Assembly: GCF_963678875.1 (NCBI RefSeq)
Contig: NZ_OY787456.1
Span: forward strand, 1,798,001-1,862,000
Source of the DNA: an uncultured Hyphomonas sp.
Lineage (GTDB): Bacteria; Pseudomonadota; Alphaproteobacteria; Caulobacterales; Hyphomonadaceae
Reading direction: 5' to 3'
Length of the DNA: 64,000 bases
Position 1 is the stretch's first letter. Each line of letters opens with the position of its first letter. This document shows positions 1 to 8,533 of the stretch, one piece after another. Under the pieces are notes generated by a model. The model saw only the letters and a program-made list of their open reading frames with translations. It was not told the origin of the DNA and made no database searches. Both the position numbers and the translations under genes were made by a program.

Positions 1-561
1 GTATTTGCCGTCCTCGACCCAGCGTGCGCTCGGTTGCCACAGGACGTCATTGTCCTGGCTGGTGGCAAAGACCCACGCCATTTTGTTGGACGTTGCCTTG
101 CGTCCATCGAGCAGGCCGGCCTTGGCCAGCACGGCAGCGCCGGTACAGACGGAGGTCGTGTACTCCGTGCCTTCATCCTGCTTGCGCAGGAAATCGAGCA
201 TGACGGGATTGTTGACTTCGGTGCGCGTGCCCATGCCGCCGGGGATCATGATGATGTCGAACTGAGGCGCATCGGCGAAGGAGTAGTCGATCACGGTATC
301 GATGCCCTGCGCCGACGTGATCGTGCCGCCATGCTCCGAGACTGTGACGATCTCATAATCCTCCAGCCGGCCCCACATCTCGACCGGGCCGAAGACATCC
401 AGTGTCTCGAAGCGCGGGAAGAGGATGATGGCGAGTGTCTTCGATTTAACCTTGGCCGGGGCGGAAACAGGAGTCGCTGCGGGAGCGGGCTGGGCGAGGG
501 CGGCCGGGGCGAATGCGAGAAGGGTAATGGCGGTGCAGGCCAGCAGGGCTGAGGGCTTCAT
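1..561 (-). CDS. Secreted DJ-1/PfpI-family (GATase1-like) protein, 3' end cut off by window edge
   Basis: The reading frame starts with ATG at 561 and runs off the left edge still open, so about 187 residues are visible. It begins with a signal peptide (Lys3, hydrophobic stretch, ALA-Q cleavage site near residue 23), predicting a periplasmic product. The body has the DJ-1/PfpI fold: a Glu in FPRFETLDVFGP, the strand IIMIPGGMGTR, and the nucleophile elbow TSVCTGAAVLAKAG with the usual Cys. Family members include isonitrile hydratase-like hydrolases, glyoxalases and AraC-linked sensors; an export signal is less usual, and the substrate cannot be deduced. It is divergent from trigger factor across about 290 bp. 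Confidence 0.8.
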   Translation of the reverse strand, partial: MKPSALLACTAITLLAFAPAALAQPAPAATPVSAPAKVKSKTLAIILFPRFETLDVFGPVEMWGRLEDYEIVTVSEHGGTITSAQGIDTVIDYSFADAPQFDIIMIPGGMGTRTEVNNPVMLDFLRKQDEGTEYTTSVCTGAAVLAKAGLLDGRKATSNKMAWVFATSQDNDVLWQPSARWVEDGKY

Positions 562-850
562 GAGATCTCTCCGTTCTGCAGGAATCCTTGCAGAGATGAG
601 GGCCGGGGGAAAAGCCCTGACACCGCCGGGCGGTGCGATTCCGGCACTTGAAGCGTCCGGAGTGCAGCGCCGCCGGGAAATTGGGCTGTATCGAGCATGC
701 CACCCGGGACTTTTGTGCCGCTGCGATACGCGCAGAACCCGCGTGGACAGGGCGTTTTCCGTGTGACATAAGCCGCCCCTTCAGACACAGATCAGATGGC
801 TGCCGGAAGGGCATGACCGGGCCTGATCGCCAGAACGGATGAATGAACCG

Positions 851-2188
851 ATGGAAGTGACCCAGACGAAGGCAGAAGGTCTCAGCCGCACCTTTGCCGT
901 CAAGGTATCTGCAAGCGAACTGCAGTCGAAGCTCGACGCCCGGATTGAGGAAATCCGCCCGACCATGAACCTGAAGGGTTTCCGCCCGGGCAAGGTGCCT
1001 GCGTCGCACGTGCGCAAGATGTTCGGCCGCGACCTGATGGGCGAAATCATCGACAAGACCGTCAATGAAACCAACCAGAAAGCCATCGAGGACGCAGACC
1101 TGCGCCCGGCCGGCCAGCCGGATGTGCACCTGGAAGGCGATATCGAAGACGTCGTGAAGGGCGAGGCTGACCTTGCCTATCACATGCATGTCGACGTGAT
1201 GCCGGAATTCGAGCCGGTGGACGTTAAGACGCTGAAAGTGAACCGCCCGGTCGCCGAAGTGGCTGACGAGCAGGTCGATGAGGCGCTGAAGAACCTCGCC
1301 GAACAGAACAAGCAGTACGAGCCGCGCGCCAAGACCGCGAAGGCCAAAGACGGCGACGCTGTCGTGATGGACTTCGTCGGCAAGATCGACGGTGAGGCCT
1401 TCGACGGCGGCACTGCCGAACAGCAGACCATCGTGCTCGGCTCCGGCCGCTTTATTCCGGGCTTTGAAGAACAGCTCGTCGGCGTGAAAGCGGGCGAAGA
1501 GAAGAACCTCGAAGTCAGCTTCCCGGAAGACTACCCGTCGCCGGACCTCGCTGGCAAAGCCGCTGTCTTCGAAACCAAGGTGCACGAAGTGCGCGCACCG
1601 AAGGAAGCCGAGATCGACGACGAGTTCGCCAAGGGCCTTGGCCTTGAGTCGCTGGAACAGCTGACGGGCCTCATCAAGGACCAGCTGAAAGGCGAACTGG
1701 ACCAGGCTTCGCGCAACAAGGCGAAGCGCGACCTGCTGGACCGTCTGGACGAGGCCCACAGCTTCGACCTGCCGCCGAACATGGTTGAGGCCGAATTCGG
1801 CCAGATCTGGGAACAGCTGCAGCGTGAGATGGATGCCGGCCGCGTCGACGACGAGGACAAGGAAAAGTCCGAAGACGACCTGAAGCAAGAGTATCGCGCA
1901 ATTGCCGAGCGCCGCGTGCGCCTTGGCCTGGTCCTCGCCGAGATCGGCCGGGTCAACAACGTGCAGATCACCGAGCAGGAAGTGCAGCAGGCGCTGATCC
2001 AGGAAGCCCGCCAGTATCCGGGGCAGGAACGCCAGGTCATCGAGTTCTTCCAGAAGAACCCGAACGCCATGGCCCAGCTTCGGGCTCCGATTTATGAGGA
2101 CAAGGTCGTCGACTACATCCTCGGCGAAGCGGACGTGACCGATACGACGGTTTCCCGCGAGGAGCTGTTCAAGGAAGACGAACAGTAA
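851..2188 (+). CDS. tig: Trigger factor, ribosome-associated chaperone and peptidyl-prolyl isomerase
   Basis: Cytosolic chaperone that docks at the ribosomal exit tunnel and shields nascent chains. The N-terminal domain carries the ribosome-binding signature GFRPGKVPASHVRKMFG. An FKBP-type PPIase domain follows (about residues 150-245, starting GDAVVMDFVGKIDGEAFDGG), then the long helical substrate-cradling domain. Total 445-449 residues is normal for the family. Two starts are possible, ATG at 839 and ATG at 851; I prefer 851 because its product begins MEVTQTKAEGLSR, which matches where family members start. There is no strong Shine-Dalgarno for either. In many bacteria clpP, clpX and lon follow tig; here a terminator and an unrelated gene follow. 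Confidence 0.97.
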   Translation: MEVTQTKAEGLSRTFAVKVSASELQSKLDARIEEIRPTMNLKGFRPGKVPASHVRKMFGRDLMGEIIDKTVNETNQKAIEDADLRPAGQPDVHLEGDIEDVVKGEADLAYHMHVDVMPEFEPVDVKTLKVNRPVAEVADEQVDEALKNLAEQNKQYEPRAKTAKAKDGDAVVMDFVGKIDGEAFDGGTAEQQTIVLGSGRFIPGFEEQLVGVKAGEEKNLEVSFPEDYPSPDLAGKAAVFETKVHEVRAPKEAEIDDEFAKGLGLESLEQLTGLIKDQLKGELDQASRNKAKRDLLDRLDEAHSFDLPPNMVEAEFGQIWEQLQREMDAGRVDDEDKEKSEDDLKQEYRAIAERRVRLGLVLAEIGRVNNVQITEQEVQQALIQEARQYPGQERQVIEFFQKNPNAMAQLRAPIYEDKVVDYILGEADVTDTTVSREELFKEDEQ

Positions 2189-2219
2189 GTCTTCGTCCCA
2201 CCTCACAGAAATTTAACGA

Positions 2220-2245
2220 CGCCGGGCCCCCAAGCCCGGCGTTTT
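2220..2245 (+). terminator. Rho-independent terminator of tig
   Basis: A perfect 8-bp stem (CGCCGGGC at 2220-2227 and GCCCGGCG at 2234-2241) with a 6-nt loop is followed at once by TTTT. It lies 31 bp after the tig stop codon. Confidence 0.85.
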
Positions 2246-2339
2246 GCTGTTCAGGAGTGGTGGGAGCCGCTTGGTAAACCGCCTATTAACCGGAGCGGGC
2301 GATGGTGCCTCGAATCGTTAATGAGGGGTTTCGGTTCCT

Positions 2340-3503
2340 ATGAGCGTACAAGCCATCCGGCCGCAGCTGACCGAACAGGATATTCATCGCCTGATGAAGG
2401 GCGAGACGCCGGAGCAGCGCGCTTCGGTGGCGCACCGCCTGTGCCGCCGCATCGCGCTGGACGTGCTGAGCGAGGACGAGCGTAAATACGCTGAAGAGAT
2501 CATGGCGATCCTGGCGGATGACGCGGCAGACCTGGTGCGCCGCACGCTGTCCGTCACGCTTCGCAATTCGCCGATTCTGCCGCGCGAAATCGCGCTGAAA
2601 CTGGCGCAGGATATCGAGGCCGTTGCCATTCCGGTGCTTCAGGATTCGCCGGTTTTCACCGAGGAAGACCTGATCGAACTGGTCCTGTCGGTCACCGCTG
2701 CGAAACAGGCCGCCATTGCGGCGCGCGACAATATCTCCATCACGTTGACGGAAGTGATTTCAGAGCACGGGCAGGTGGAAGCCGTCCGCGTGCTTTCGTC
2801 GAACTCGCATGCTGAATTCACCGACCGGGCCTATGACGACACGCTGCGCCGCTTCGGCAGCGACGAGATCGTCCAGAAAGGCCTGATCCGCCGGGAATTC
2901 ATTCCGACCCATATCGCCGAGAAAATGGTGTCACTGGTCTCCGGCCAGCTGTTCGACATGCTGGTGAACCGCCATGAACTGCCCGCACAAATGGCGATCG
3001 ACCTCGCCGCAGGGGCGCGTGAGCGGGCCACGATCGACCTGGTCGAGCAGGCAGGCCGGTCGAACGATCTCGTCCGGTTCGTGTCGCAGCTGAACCTCAA
3101 TGGCCGGCTCAGCCACTCGCTGATCATGCGCGCGCTTTGCTGCGGGCAGATGCCGTTTGTGGAGCATGCGCTGGCGGAACTGTCAGGTGTTGCCCACCAG
3201 CGTGTCTGGCTGATGATCCACGATGCCGGTCCGTTGGGCCTGCAGGCCGTGTTCGACCGGGCAGGCCTGCCGCGCAAGATGCTGCCGGCGTTCAAGGCCG
3301 CGGTGAACGTGTTCCACGAGACCGCCTATGATGGTGGGTCGAACGACCGGGCCCGGTTCCGCGCCCGCATGATCGAACGCGTGCTGACGCAGTTCCAGGC
3401 GATCCCGAAGGACGATCTGGATTACCTGCTGGACAAGCTGGACTATTATTCCGAGATGGCCGCCGCCGAAGAGGCAGACAACGCCGATACGGACGCCGCT
3501 TAA
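2340..3503 (+). CDS. DUF2336 domain-containing protein
   Basis: A 387-residue soluble, mostly helical protein matching the alphaproteobacterial DUF2336 family. Typical features are the N-terminal QLTEQDIHRLMKG, repeated HEAT-like helical segments with RRTLS and LARDI-type turns, and the central IRREFIPTHIAEKMVSLVS. The molecular function is unknown. No signal peptide or membrane segment is seen. Start is ATG at 2340, with only a weak purine stretch (GAGGGG) about 12 nt upstream. Its stop overlaps the stop of the convergent EAL-like gene by 4 nt (TTAA at 3500-3503). Confidence 0.85.
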   Translation: MSVQAIRPQLTEQDIHRLMKGETPEQRASVAHRLCRRIALDVLSEDERKYAEEIMAILADDAADLVRRTLSVTLRNSPILPREIALKLAQDIEAVAIPVLQDSPVFTEEDLIELVLSVTAAKQAAIAARDNISITLTEVISEHGQVEAVRVLSSNSHAEFTDRAYDDTLRRFGSDEIVQKGLIRREFIPTHIAEKMVSLVSGQLFDMLVNRHELPAQMAIDLAAGARERATIDLVEQAGRSNDLVRFVSQLNLNGRLSHSLIMRALCCGQMPFVEHALAELSGVAHQRVWLMIHDAGPLGLQAVFDRAGLPRKMLPAFKAAVNVFHETAYDGGSNDRARFRARMIERVLTQFQAIPKDDLDYLLDKLDYYSEMAAAEEADNADTDAA

Positions 3504-4177
3504 GCGTCTGCGCGCAGGCGCGTGCCGGCAGAGATGCCGAGGCGGGAAAGCTCGTCTGCGTCGCGCCAGTTGGCGTTTTCCGCAATCACCAGAATGCCGG
3601 CACCCGCAGCGGTCTCGCAGGCTTCCATGAGCAGGTCGCAGTCGAGGTTGCGGGCATCGACACGCAGCGTATCGATGAGGAGGCGCATGCCTTCGGCGAG
3701 CGGGGTCTGCCAGGATTTGCGCATGTCGACGGACACGCGGAAGCCATGACGGCGGAAGTGCGCGACGCGGCTGGTGCAGTCGGCGGGATCGCCCGCAAAC
3801 GCCGTGTCGGTAAACTCGATGCAGAATTCCTGCTGGCAGAACACGCTGCGGCGCACGCGGGCATCGCAGGCCAGGGCCGTGTCCGGGTTGGCGAGGGCCG
3901 CAACCGGGGCTGGCACGATGATCGGGCGGTGGTCGTGACGGAACTCGTGGGCAACGCTGGAGATCTCACCGATGCGGTCGGCGACCCATTTGGCGGAGTT
4001 CGATTCGCTCTGGCGGGCGCGGGCCGGGCCGAAGGAAGGGCCGTCCTCGAAACAGAAGGGCAGGTCTGCCGCCATGCCGAGGGCATCGCCCGTCGCAAGA
4101 TCCAGAACCGGGTCGAAACGGACCGCCGGTGTCGGAAGGGTTTGGACGGAAGTGTTTGCCCAGGTCTGTTTCATCAT
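3500..4177 (-). CDS. Degenerate EAL-like protein, probably without phosphodiesterase activity
   Basis: A 225-residue soluble protein. The C-terminal half reads like an EAL fold: IEFTDTAF sits where EAL proteins have LEITE, then FRRHGFRVSVDM, DTLRVDARNL (in place of LKID) and GILVIAENANWRDADELSRLGISAGTRL (in place of VAEGVET and the following helix). The DDFG metal/catalytic motif is replaced by VDMRKSW, and the N-terminal EAL signature is not recognisable. If the assignment is right it would be a c-di-GMP binder or a protein-interaction scaffold, not an enzyme. The similarity was judged by eye and is remote. It is convergent with the DUF2336 gene. Confidence 0.5.
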   Translation of the reverse strand: MMKQTWANTSVQTLPTPAVRFDPVLDLATGDALGMAADLPFCFEDGPSFGPARARQSESNSAKWVADRIGEISSVAHEFRHDHRPIIVPAPVAALANPDTALACDARVRRSVFCQQEFCIEFTDTAFAGDPADCTSRVAHFRRHGFRVSVDMRKSWQTPLAEGMRLLIDTLRVDARNLDCDLLMEACETAAGAGILVIAENANWRDADELSRLGISAGTRLRADA

Positions 4178-4288
4178 GTCCCGCTCGTATGTTGTGTTGG
4201 TCTTGCTTTCCCTAGGGGTTGAGGTTGAAGATCACGCGTAAGAACAGAGGCACATTTCGATAAAATTTGCCCGATAGGGGGAACCACC

Positions 4289-5095
4289 ATGGACAAGACG
4301 CCCGCTGAACCGAGGCTTTCCGCTACAATTCTGATGCTGCGCGATGCGCCTTCCGGCCCGCCGGAAGTGCTGATGGTGAAACGCCATTACGAGATCGACT
4401 TCGCCGCCGGCGCGCTGGTGTTTCCGGGCGGCAAGGCAAGCGCGGACGACTCGCGCACGGAATGGGATGCCTATACCGACGGCGACTATGGCCCGGTGCA
4501 GCAGGACGCACGGATTGCTGCGGTTCGCGAAGCCTATGAGGAGAGCGGTCTGCTGCTGGCTCGTCCTGCGTCAGCCCGCGGTACTGGCGCGCCATTGGTG
4601 GGCGCAGACATTGCGGACAAGCTGGCGCCGCACCGCCATGCTGTCGACAAGGGCGAGATGAGCTTCCTTGAGCTTATCCGCGAGCATGACCTCGTGCTGG
4701 CGCTCGACAGTCTTGTCTACTTTGGCCACTGGATCACGCCGATCATGATGCCGAAGCGGTTCGACACGCATTTCTACATTGCCCCAGCCCCGGAAAAGCA
4801 GGTGGCAGCCCATGACGGGCGCGAGACGACGGACGCAGTCTGGCTCTCCGCCGAAGAGGCGCTGGCGCAGGAAGCCGATGGCCGGGCAACGATCATCTTC
4901 CCGACTCGGATGAATTTGAAGCGCATGATGATGGCGACATCCGTCTCCGACGCGCTGGCGCGTTTCGGAGCGATGGATGTGCCGACAGTTCTGCCGAAGC
5001 CCGGCAAGGATGATGACGGCAATGCGTGCCTGTTCATCCCGGACGTCGAGGGTTATGGCCAGACAGTGGAATTGCTGTCCAACGTCAAGGTCTGA
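4289..5095 (+). CDS. Nudix hydrolase, NUDT19/CoA-diphosphatase-like subgroup
   Basis: A 268-residue cytosolic protein. The N-terminus AEPRLSATILMLRD leads into FPGGK, and the helix ARIAAVREAYEESGLLLAR holds the REX2EEXG core of the Nudix box that binds the divalent metal. About 30 residues separate the FPGG turn from this helix, so the Nudix box is interrupted, as in the eukaryotic NUDT19/RP2 type. The substrate is likely a CoA ester or nucleoside diphosphate derivative, but the sequence does not decide. The start codon follows a GGGGGAACC purine stretch. It converges on hslU with a 9-bp gap. Confidence 0.85.
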   Translation: MDKTPAEPRLSATILMLRDAPSGPPEVLMVKRHYEIDFAAGALVFPGGKASADDSRTEWDAYTDGDYGPVQQDARIAAVREAYEESGLLLARPASARGTGAPLVGADIADKLAPHRHAVDKGEMSFLELIREHDLVLALDSLVYFGHWITPIMMPKRFDTHFYIAPAPEKQVAAHDGRETTDAVWLSAEEALAQEADGRATIIFPTRMNLKRMMMATSVSDALARFGAMDVPTVLPKPGKDDDGNACLFIPDVEGYGQTVELLSNVKV

Positions 5096-5104
5096 TTTCG
5101 TCCG

Positions 5105-6409
5105 CTAAAGGATGAATTTGGAAAGGTCGGCATCGGCAGCGAGGCCGCTGACCCGCTCGTTCACATAATCTGCCGTGATGGTGACCGTCTCGCCTTTTCT
5201 CTCCGGCGCGTCGAAACTGATCTCGTCCAGAAGCCGCTCCAGAACGGTCTGCAGGCGGCGCGCGCCGATATTCTCGACGCTGTTGTTCACCGCTTCGGCG
5301 AGGTCAGCCAGCCGGTCGATGGCGGCGTCTTCGAAAACCAGCGTCACGCCTTCGGCCGCCATGAGGGCCTCATACTGGCGGATAAGGCTCGCTTCCGGCT
5401 CGACAAGGATGCGGCGCAGGTCGTCGCGGGTCAGGGCGTCAAGTTCCACGCGGATCGGCAGGCGGCCCTGGAGTTCCGGCAGCATGTCCGACGGTTTGGA
5501 GACGTGGAACGCGCCAGACGCGATGAAGAGGATATGGTCCGTCTTCACAGCCCCGCGCTTGGTTGAGACGGTGGTGCCCTCGATCAGGGGCAGGAGGTCG
5601 CGCTGGACGCCTTCGCGACTGACATCGGCGCCGCCGCGTTCTGATTTGGCGGCGATCTTGTCGATCTCGTCGAGGAAGACGATGCCATCCTGCTCCACCG
5701 CATTCACGGCTTCGCGGGAGATGGATTCCTCATCGATCATCTTGTCGGCTTCTTCGTCGAGCAGGGGCTTGTAGGCTTCCTTCACCGTCGTGCGCACGCG
5801 TTTGGTGCGACCGCCCATGGCTTTGCCCAGCATGTCGGAGAGGTTGATCATGCCCATCGAGCCGCCCTGTCCGGGCAGGTCGAACATCTGCATCGGGCCG
5901 CCGGTTTCCGGCATGTCGATGTCGACTTCCTTGTCGTCCAGCTCCCCGTCGCGCAGCTTGCGGCGGAAGACTTCGCGGGTGGACGATTGCGCCTCCTCAC
6001 CGACGAGGGCATCCAGCAGGCGCTCCTCGGCAGCGTCCTGAGCGTTTTGCTGCACGCCGGCGCGCTTCTGCTCACGGATCATGCCGACGGCGCTCTCGAC
6101 GAGGTCGCGGATGATCTGCTCTACATCGCGGCCGACATAGCCAACCTCGGTGAACTTGGTGGCCTCGACCTTCAGGAAGGGCGCATTGGCGAGGCGGGCG
6201 AGACGGCGGGAGACCTCGGTCTTGCCGACGCCGGTCGGACCGATCATCAGGATGTTCTTCGGCGTGATCTCGCCCTGCAGGTTGTCCGGGGCCTGCTTGC
6301 GGCGCCAGCGATTGCGCAGGGCAATGGCGACAGCGCGCTTGGCGCCCGTCTGGCCGACAATGTGACGATCGAGTTCAGCGACGATTTCGCGGGGGGTAAG
6401 TTCAGTCAT
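5105..6409 (-). CDS. hslU: ATP-dependent protease ATPase subunit HslU (ClpY)
   Basis: AAA+ unfoldase that feeds substrates to the HslV peptidase in the cytosol. At 434 residues it has Walker A GPTGVGKT (57-64), the pore loop GYVGRD (90-95), an intermediate I-domain (about 110-240) and Walker B VFLDEID (244-250). The C-terminus SKFIL is the tail that inserts into HslV. It lies 17 bp downstream of hslV in one operon, the usual order. Confidence 0.98.
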   Translation of the reverse strand: MTELTPREIVAELDRHIVGQTGAKRAVAIALRNRWRRKQAPDNLQGEITPKNILMIGPTGVGKTEVSRRLARLANAPFLKVEATKFTEVGYVGRDVEQIIRDLVESAVGMIREQKRAGVQQNAQDAAEERLLDALVGEEAQSSTREVFRRKLRDGELDDKEVDIDMPETGGPMQMFDLPGQGGSMGMINLSDMLGKAMGGRTKRVRTTVKEAYKPLLDEEADKMIDEESISREAVNAVEQDGIVFLDEIDKIAAKSERGGADVSREGVQRDLLPLIEGTTVSTKRGAVKTDHILFIASGAFHVSKPSDMLPELQGRLPIRVELDALTRDDLRRILVEPEASLIRQYEALMAAEGVTLVFEDAAIDRLADLAEAVNNSVENIGARRLQTVLERLLDEISFDAPERKGETVTITADYVNERVSGLAADADLSKFIL

Positions 6410-6426
6410 GTGGTCTGGGGGTCCGG

Positions 6427-6987
6427 TCAGATGTCGAGGGTTTCGACCGTGAAATTCGCATTGGTGTAGACGCAGATATCAGCCGCGATCTGCATTGCCT
6501 TGCGGCCAATCACTTCAGCGTCTTCCTCATAGTCGATGAGGGCGCGGGCGGCGGAGAGGGCGTAATTGCCGCCTGAGCCGACCGATACGACGTCGTATTC
6601 CGGCTCCAGCACGTCTCCGGATCCGGTAAGAACCAGGGTGACTTCCTTGTCGGCCACGATCAGCAGCGCTTCCAGTTTCTGCAGGTATTTCTCCGTGCGC
6701 CAGTCCTTGGCGAGTTCGACCGCGGCGCGGGAGAGCTGGCCATTGTGGCGCTCCAGCTTGGTTTCCAGCCGCTCGAACAGGGTAAAGGCGTCAGCGGTCG
6801 CGCCGGCGAATCCTGCCAGGATCTTGCCGTCGGCGAGGCGGCGCACCTTGCGGGCGTTGCCTTTCATGACGGTCTGACCCATCGACACCTGGCCATCGGA
6901 CAGCATGACGAGTTTGTTGTTCTTGCGAACGGCCAGAATGGTCGTGCCATGCCAGCCGGGTGAAGTGGTATCTGTTGCGCCAGTCAT
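6427..6987 (-). CDS. hslV: ATP-dependent protease peptidase subunit HslV (ClpQ)
   Basis: Threonine peptidase of the HslUV complex, 186 residues from the ATG at 6987. The catalytic Thr lies in WHGTTILAVRK; a 13-residue propeptide (MTGATDTTSPGWHG, less its last residues) precedes it, as in other alphaproteobacteria, and must be removed to expose the N-terminal Thr. The core SDGQVSMGQTVMKGNARKVRR and the GFAGATADAFTLFE helix are intact. The frame is open to 7050, but no better start lies upstream. There is no Shine-Dalgarno before 6987, so translation may be leaderless or weakly initiated. Confidence 0.97.
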   Translation of the reverse strand: MTGATDTTSPGWHGTTILAVRKNNKLVMLSDGQVSMGQTVMKGNARKVRRLADGKILAGFAGATADAFTLFERLETKLERHNGQLSRAAVELAKDWRTEKYLQKLEALLIVADKEVTLVLTGSGDVLEPEYDVVSVGSGGNYALSAARALIDYEEDAEVIGRKAMQIAADICVYTNANFTVETLDI

Positions 6988-6992
6988 GCCGG

Positions 6993-7023
6993 AGATGTGG
7001 ACGCTAAGGCCGTCTGGTGCAAG
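6993..7023 (-). promoter_or_regulatory. Candidate hslV promoter, heat-shock sigma-like
   Basis: Read on the minus strand, CTTGCAC (7023-7017) is followed after 16 nt by CCACATCT (7000-6993). This resembles the CTTG / CCCCAT pattern of RpoH promoters, which normally drive hslVU. The -10-like element ends 5 nt before the hslV ATG, so a transcript would be leaderless or nearly so. It rests on motif resemblance only. Confidence 0.3.
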
Positions 7024-7053
7024 GAGTCGGATGAGCCGTAATGTCGGCACGTT

Positions 7054-7071
7054 TTGTCACATAAGTGTCGC
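7054..7071 (+). promoter_or_regulatory. Pho box-like direct repeat upstream of the pst operon
   Basis: The sequence reads TTGTCAC-ATAA-GTGTCGC: two TGTC(A/G)C units (7055-7060 and 7066-7071) exactly 11 bp apart, which is the geometry of a PhoB-binding Pho box. It lies 47 bp before the pstC ATG. The operon it precedes encodes phosphate uptake and PhoB itself, so autoregulation under phosphate starvation is expected. Confidence 0.6.
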
Positions 7072-7117
7072 GGCACTCCAGTATGGGGAGCACAGCTGAC
7101 AGTTGAACGGGGACTGG

Positions 7118-8533
7118 ATGCTCTCGCAATTGGGCCACCTGCCAATGGATTTCCTGCTTCTCGCGGCGGCAGTGACTCTCGCGTCTTTCGGATTCATCGC
7201 CGGACGCCTGCGCGCGGAGCAATTCTCCTTTCCCGGAGACATCCATCCCAACTCCCGCCCCAACGCCCACGGCTACTTCGTCCTGATGTGGAGCCTGGTG
7301 CCTGTGGTGCTGGTGGCGATGGGTTACATCTTCTTCGGCGAAGGGACGTCGCGTGCCATCCTGCGGAGCGAACTGCCGGAAGGTTTTTCCATCCTCACGC
7401 CGGGCGAACTGACAACCTATCTCGACACCGTCGCCCGCGCAGCGCGCATTCCGAACTTCCTGAGCGGTGAGCATGTCTTCGATACCGTGACGGAGCGGTA
7501 CGGTGAGATCCGTGGAACAGTCAATATTTTCACGCTGGTCATCGCGTTTGGCCTGTCCATCGCAGGCATGTTCCTTTCCCGCCGTTGCCTGGCGCCCGGC
7601 TTCCGGGCGCGCCAGCATGTCGAAAGCGGCATTGAATGGTTCCTGTTCCTGTGCGCAGCGCTGGCCATCGCGACCACGGTGGGCATTGTCGCGTCGCTTA
7701 TCTTCGAAAGCCTGCGCTTCTTTGCCGAGGTGCCGGTATGGGACTTCCTGCTGGGGACGCGCTGGAATGCGCAGACGAGCGCTGAATTCGGGGCGCTGCC
7801 GCTGTTCTTCGGTACCTTCATGATTTCCTTCTTCGCCATGATGGTGGCCGCGCCGGTCGGCCTGTTCGCGGCGATTTACCTGTCGGAATATGCGAGCGGG
7901 CAGGTGCGGGCCATCATCAAGCCGGTTCTGGAAGTCCTCGCAGGCATTCCGACGGTCGTTTATGGCTTCTTCGCATTGCTCGTGATTGCCCCTGCGGTGC
8001 GGTCCATAGCGTTGTGGATCAACCAGTTGCTGATCGCTTGGGGCTTTGCAGATGGGGCGGTCCTCGCCGCGCAGCCGACCAGCGCGCTCGCCGCTGGGAT
8101 CGTGATGGGGATCATGGTGATCCCGTTCGTGTCGTCGCTTTCCGATGACGTCATCCGCGCAGTGCCGCAGTCACTGCGGGACGGGGCCTATGCGATGGGC
8201 GCGACCAAGGCAGAGGCGGTGCGCCAGGTCGTGGTTCCCGCCGCGCTGCCGGGCATCATCGCAGCGCTGCTGCTGGCGGTGTCCCGCGCCATCGGCGAGA
8301 CGATGATCGTGGTCATGGCGGCCGGGCAGCGGGCACGGATTTCTCCCGACCCGACCTCGGACCTGACGACCATCACTGTCCAGATTGTGGCCCTGTTGAC
8401 AGGGGAATCCGAATTCGACAGCCCAAAGACGCTGTCGGCCTTCGCATTGGGGCTCGTCCTTTTCGTCGTGACGCTGTTGTTCAACCTCGTCGCCATCAAT
8501 GTCGTGAAGCGGTTCCGGGAAAAGTATGAGTGA
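7118..8533 (+). CDS. pstC: Phosphate ABC transporter permease PstC, long form
   Basis: Inner-membrane permease of the high-affinity phosphate transporter. At 471 residues from ATG 7118 it is much longer than the roughly 320-residue E. coli form. An N-terminal segment adds a membrane helix (MDFLLLAAAVTLASFGFIAG), a second helix at YFVLMWSLVPVVLVAMGYIF and a hydrophilic loop before the conserved core. The core contains the ATPase-contacting EAA loop DGAYAMGATKAEAVRQVVVP and GETMIVVMAAG. An in-frame TTG at 7103 is an alternative start, but the ATG at 7118 has GGGG 5 nt upstream. It overlaps pstA by 8 nt. Confidence 0.93.
   Translation: MLSQLGHLPMDFLLLAAAVTLASFGFIAGRLRAEQFSFPGDIHPNSRPNAHGYFVLMWSLVPVVLVAMGYIFFGEGTSRAILRSELPEGFSILTPGELTTYLDTVARAARIPNFLSGEHVFDTVTERYGEIRGTVNIFTLVIAFGLSIAGMFLSRRCLAPGFRARQHVESGIEWFLFLCAALAIATTVGIVASLIFESLRFFAEVPVWDFLLGTRWNAQTSAEFGALPLFFGTFMISFFAMMVAAPVGLFAAIYLSEYASGQVRAIIKPVLEVLAGIPTVVYGFFALLVIAPAVRSIALWINQLLIAWGFADGAVLAAQPTSALAAGIVMGIMVIPFVSSLSDDVIRAVPQSLRDGAYAMGATKAEAVRQVVVPAALPGIIAALLLAVSRAIGETMIVVMAAGQRARISPDPTSDLTTITVQIVALLTGESEFDSPKTLSAFALGLVLFVVTLLFNLVAINVVKRFREKYE

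Noticed and set aside
572..600. Imperfect inverted repeat CTGCAGGA / TCCTTGCAG upstream of the DJ-1 gene
   Set aside because: Arms differ by an indel and there is no adjacent regulator or T run, so neither operator nor terminator is supported.
446..2206. Minus-strand open frame of 586 codons antisense to trigger factor
   Set aside because: It is the mirror of a strongly conserved chaperone gene and also crosses the DJ-1 gene start and the intergenic region.
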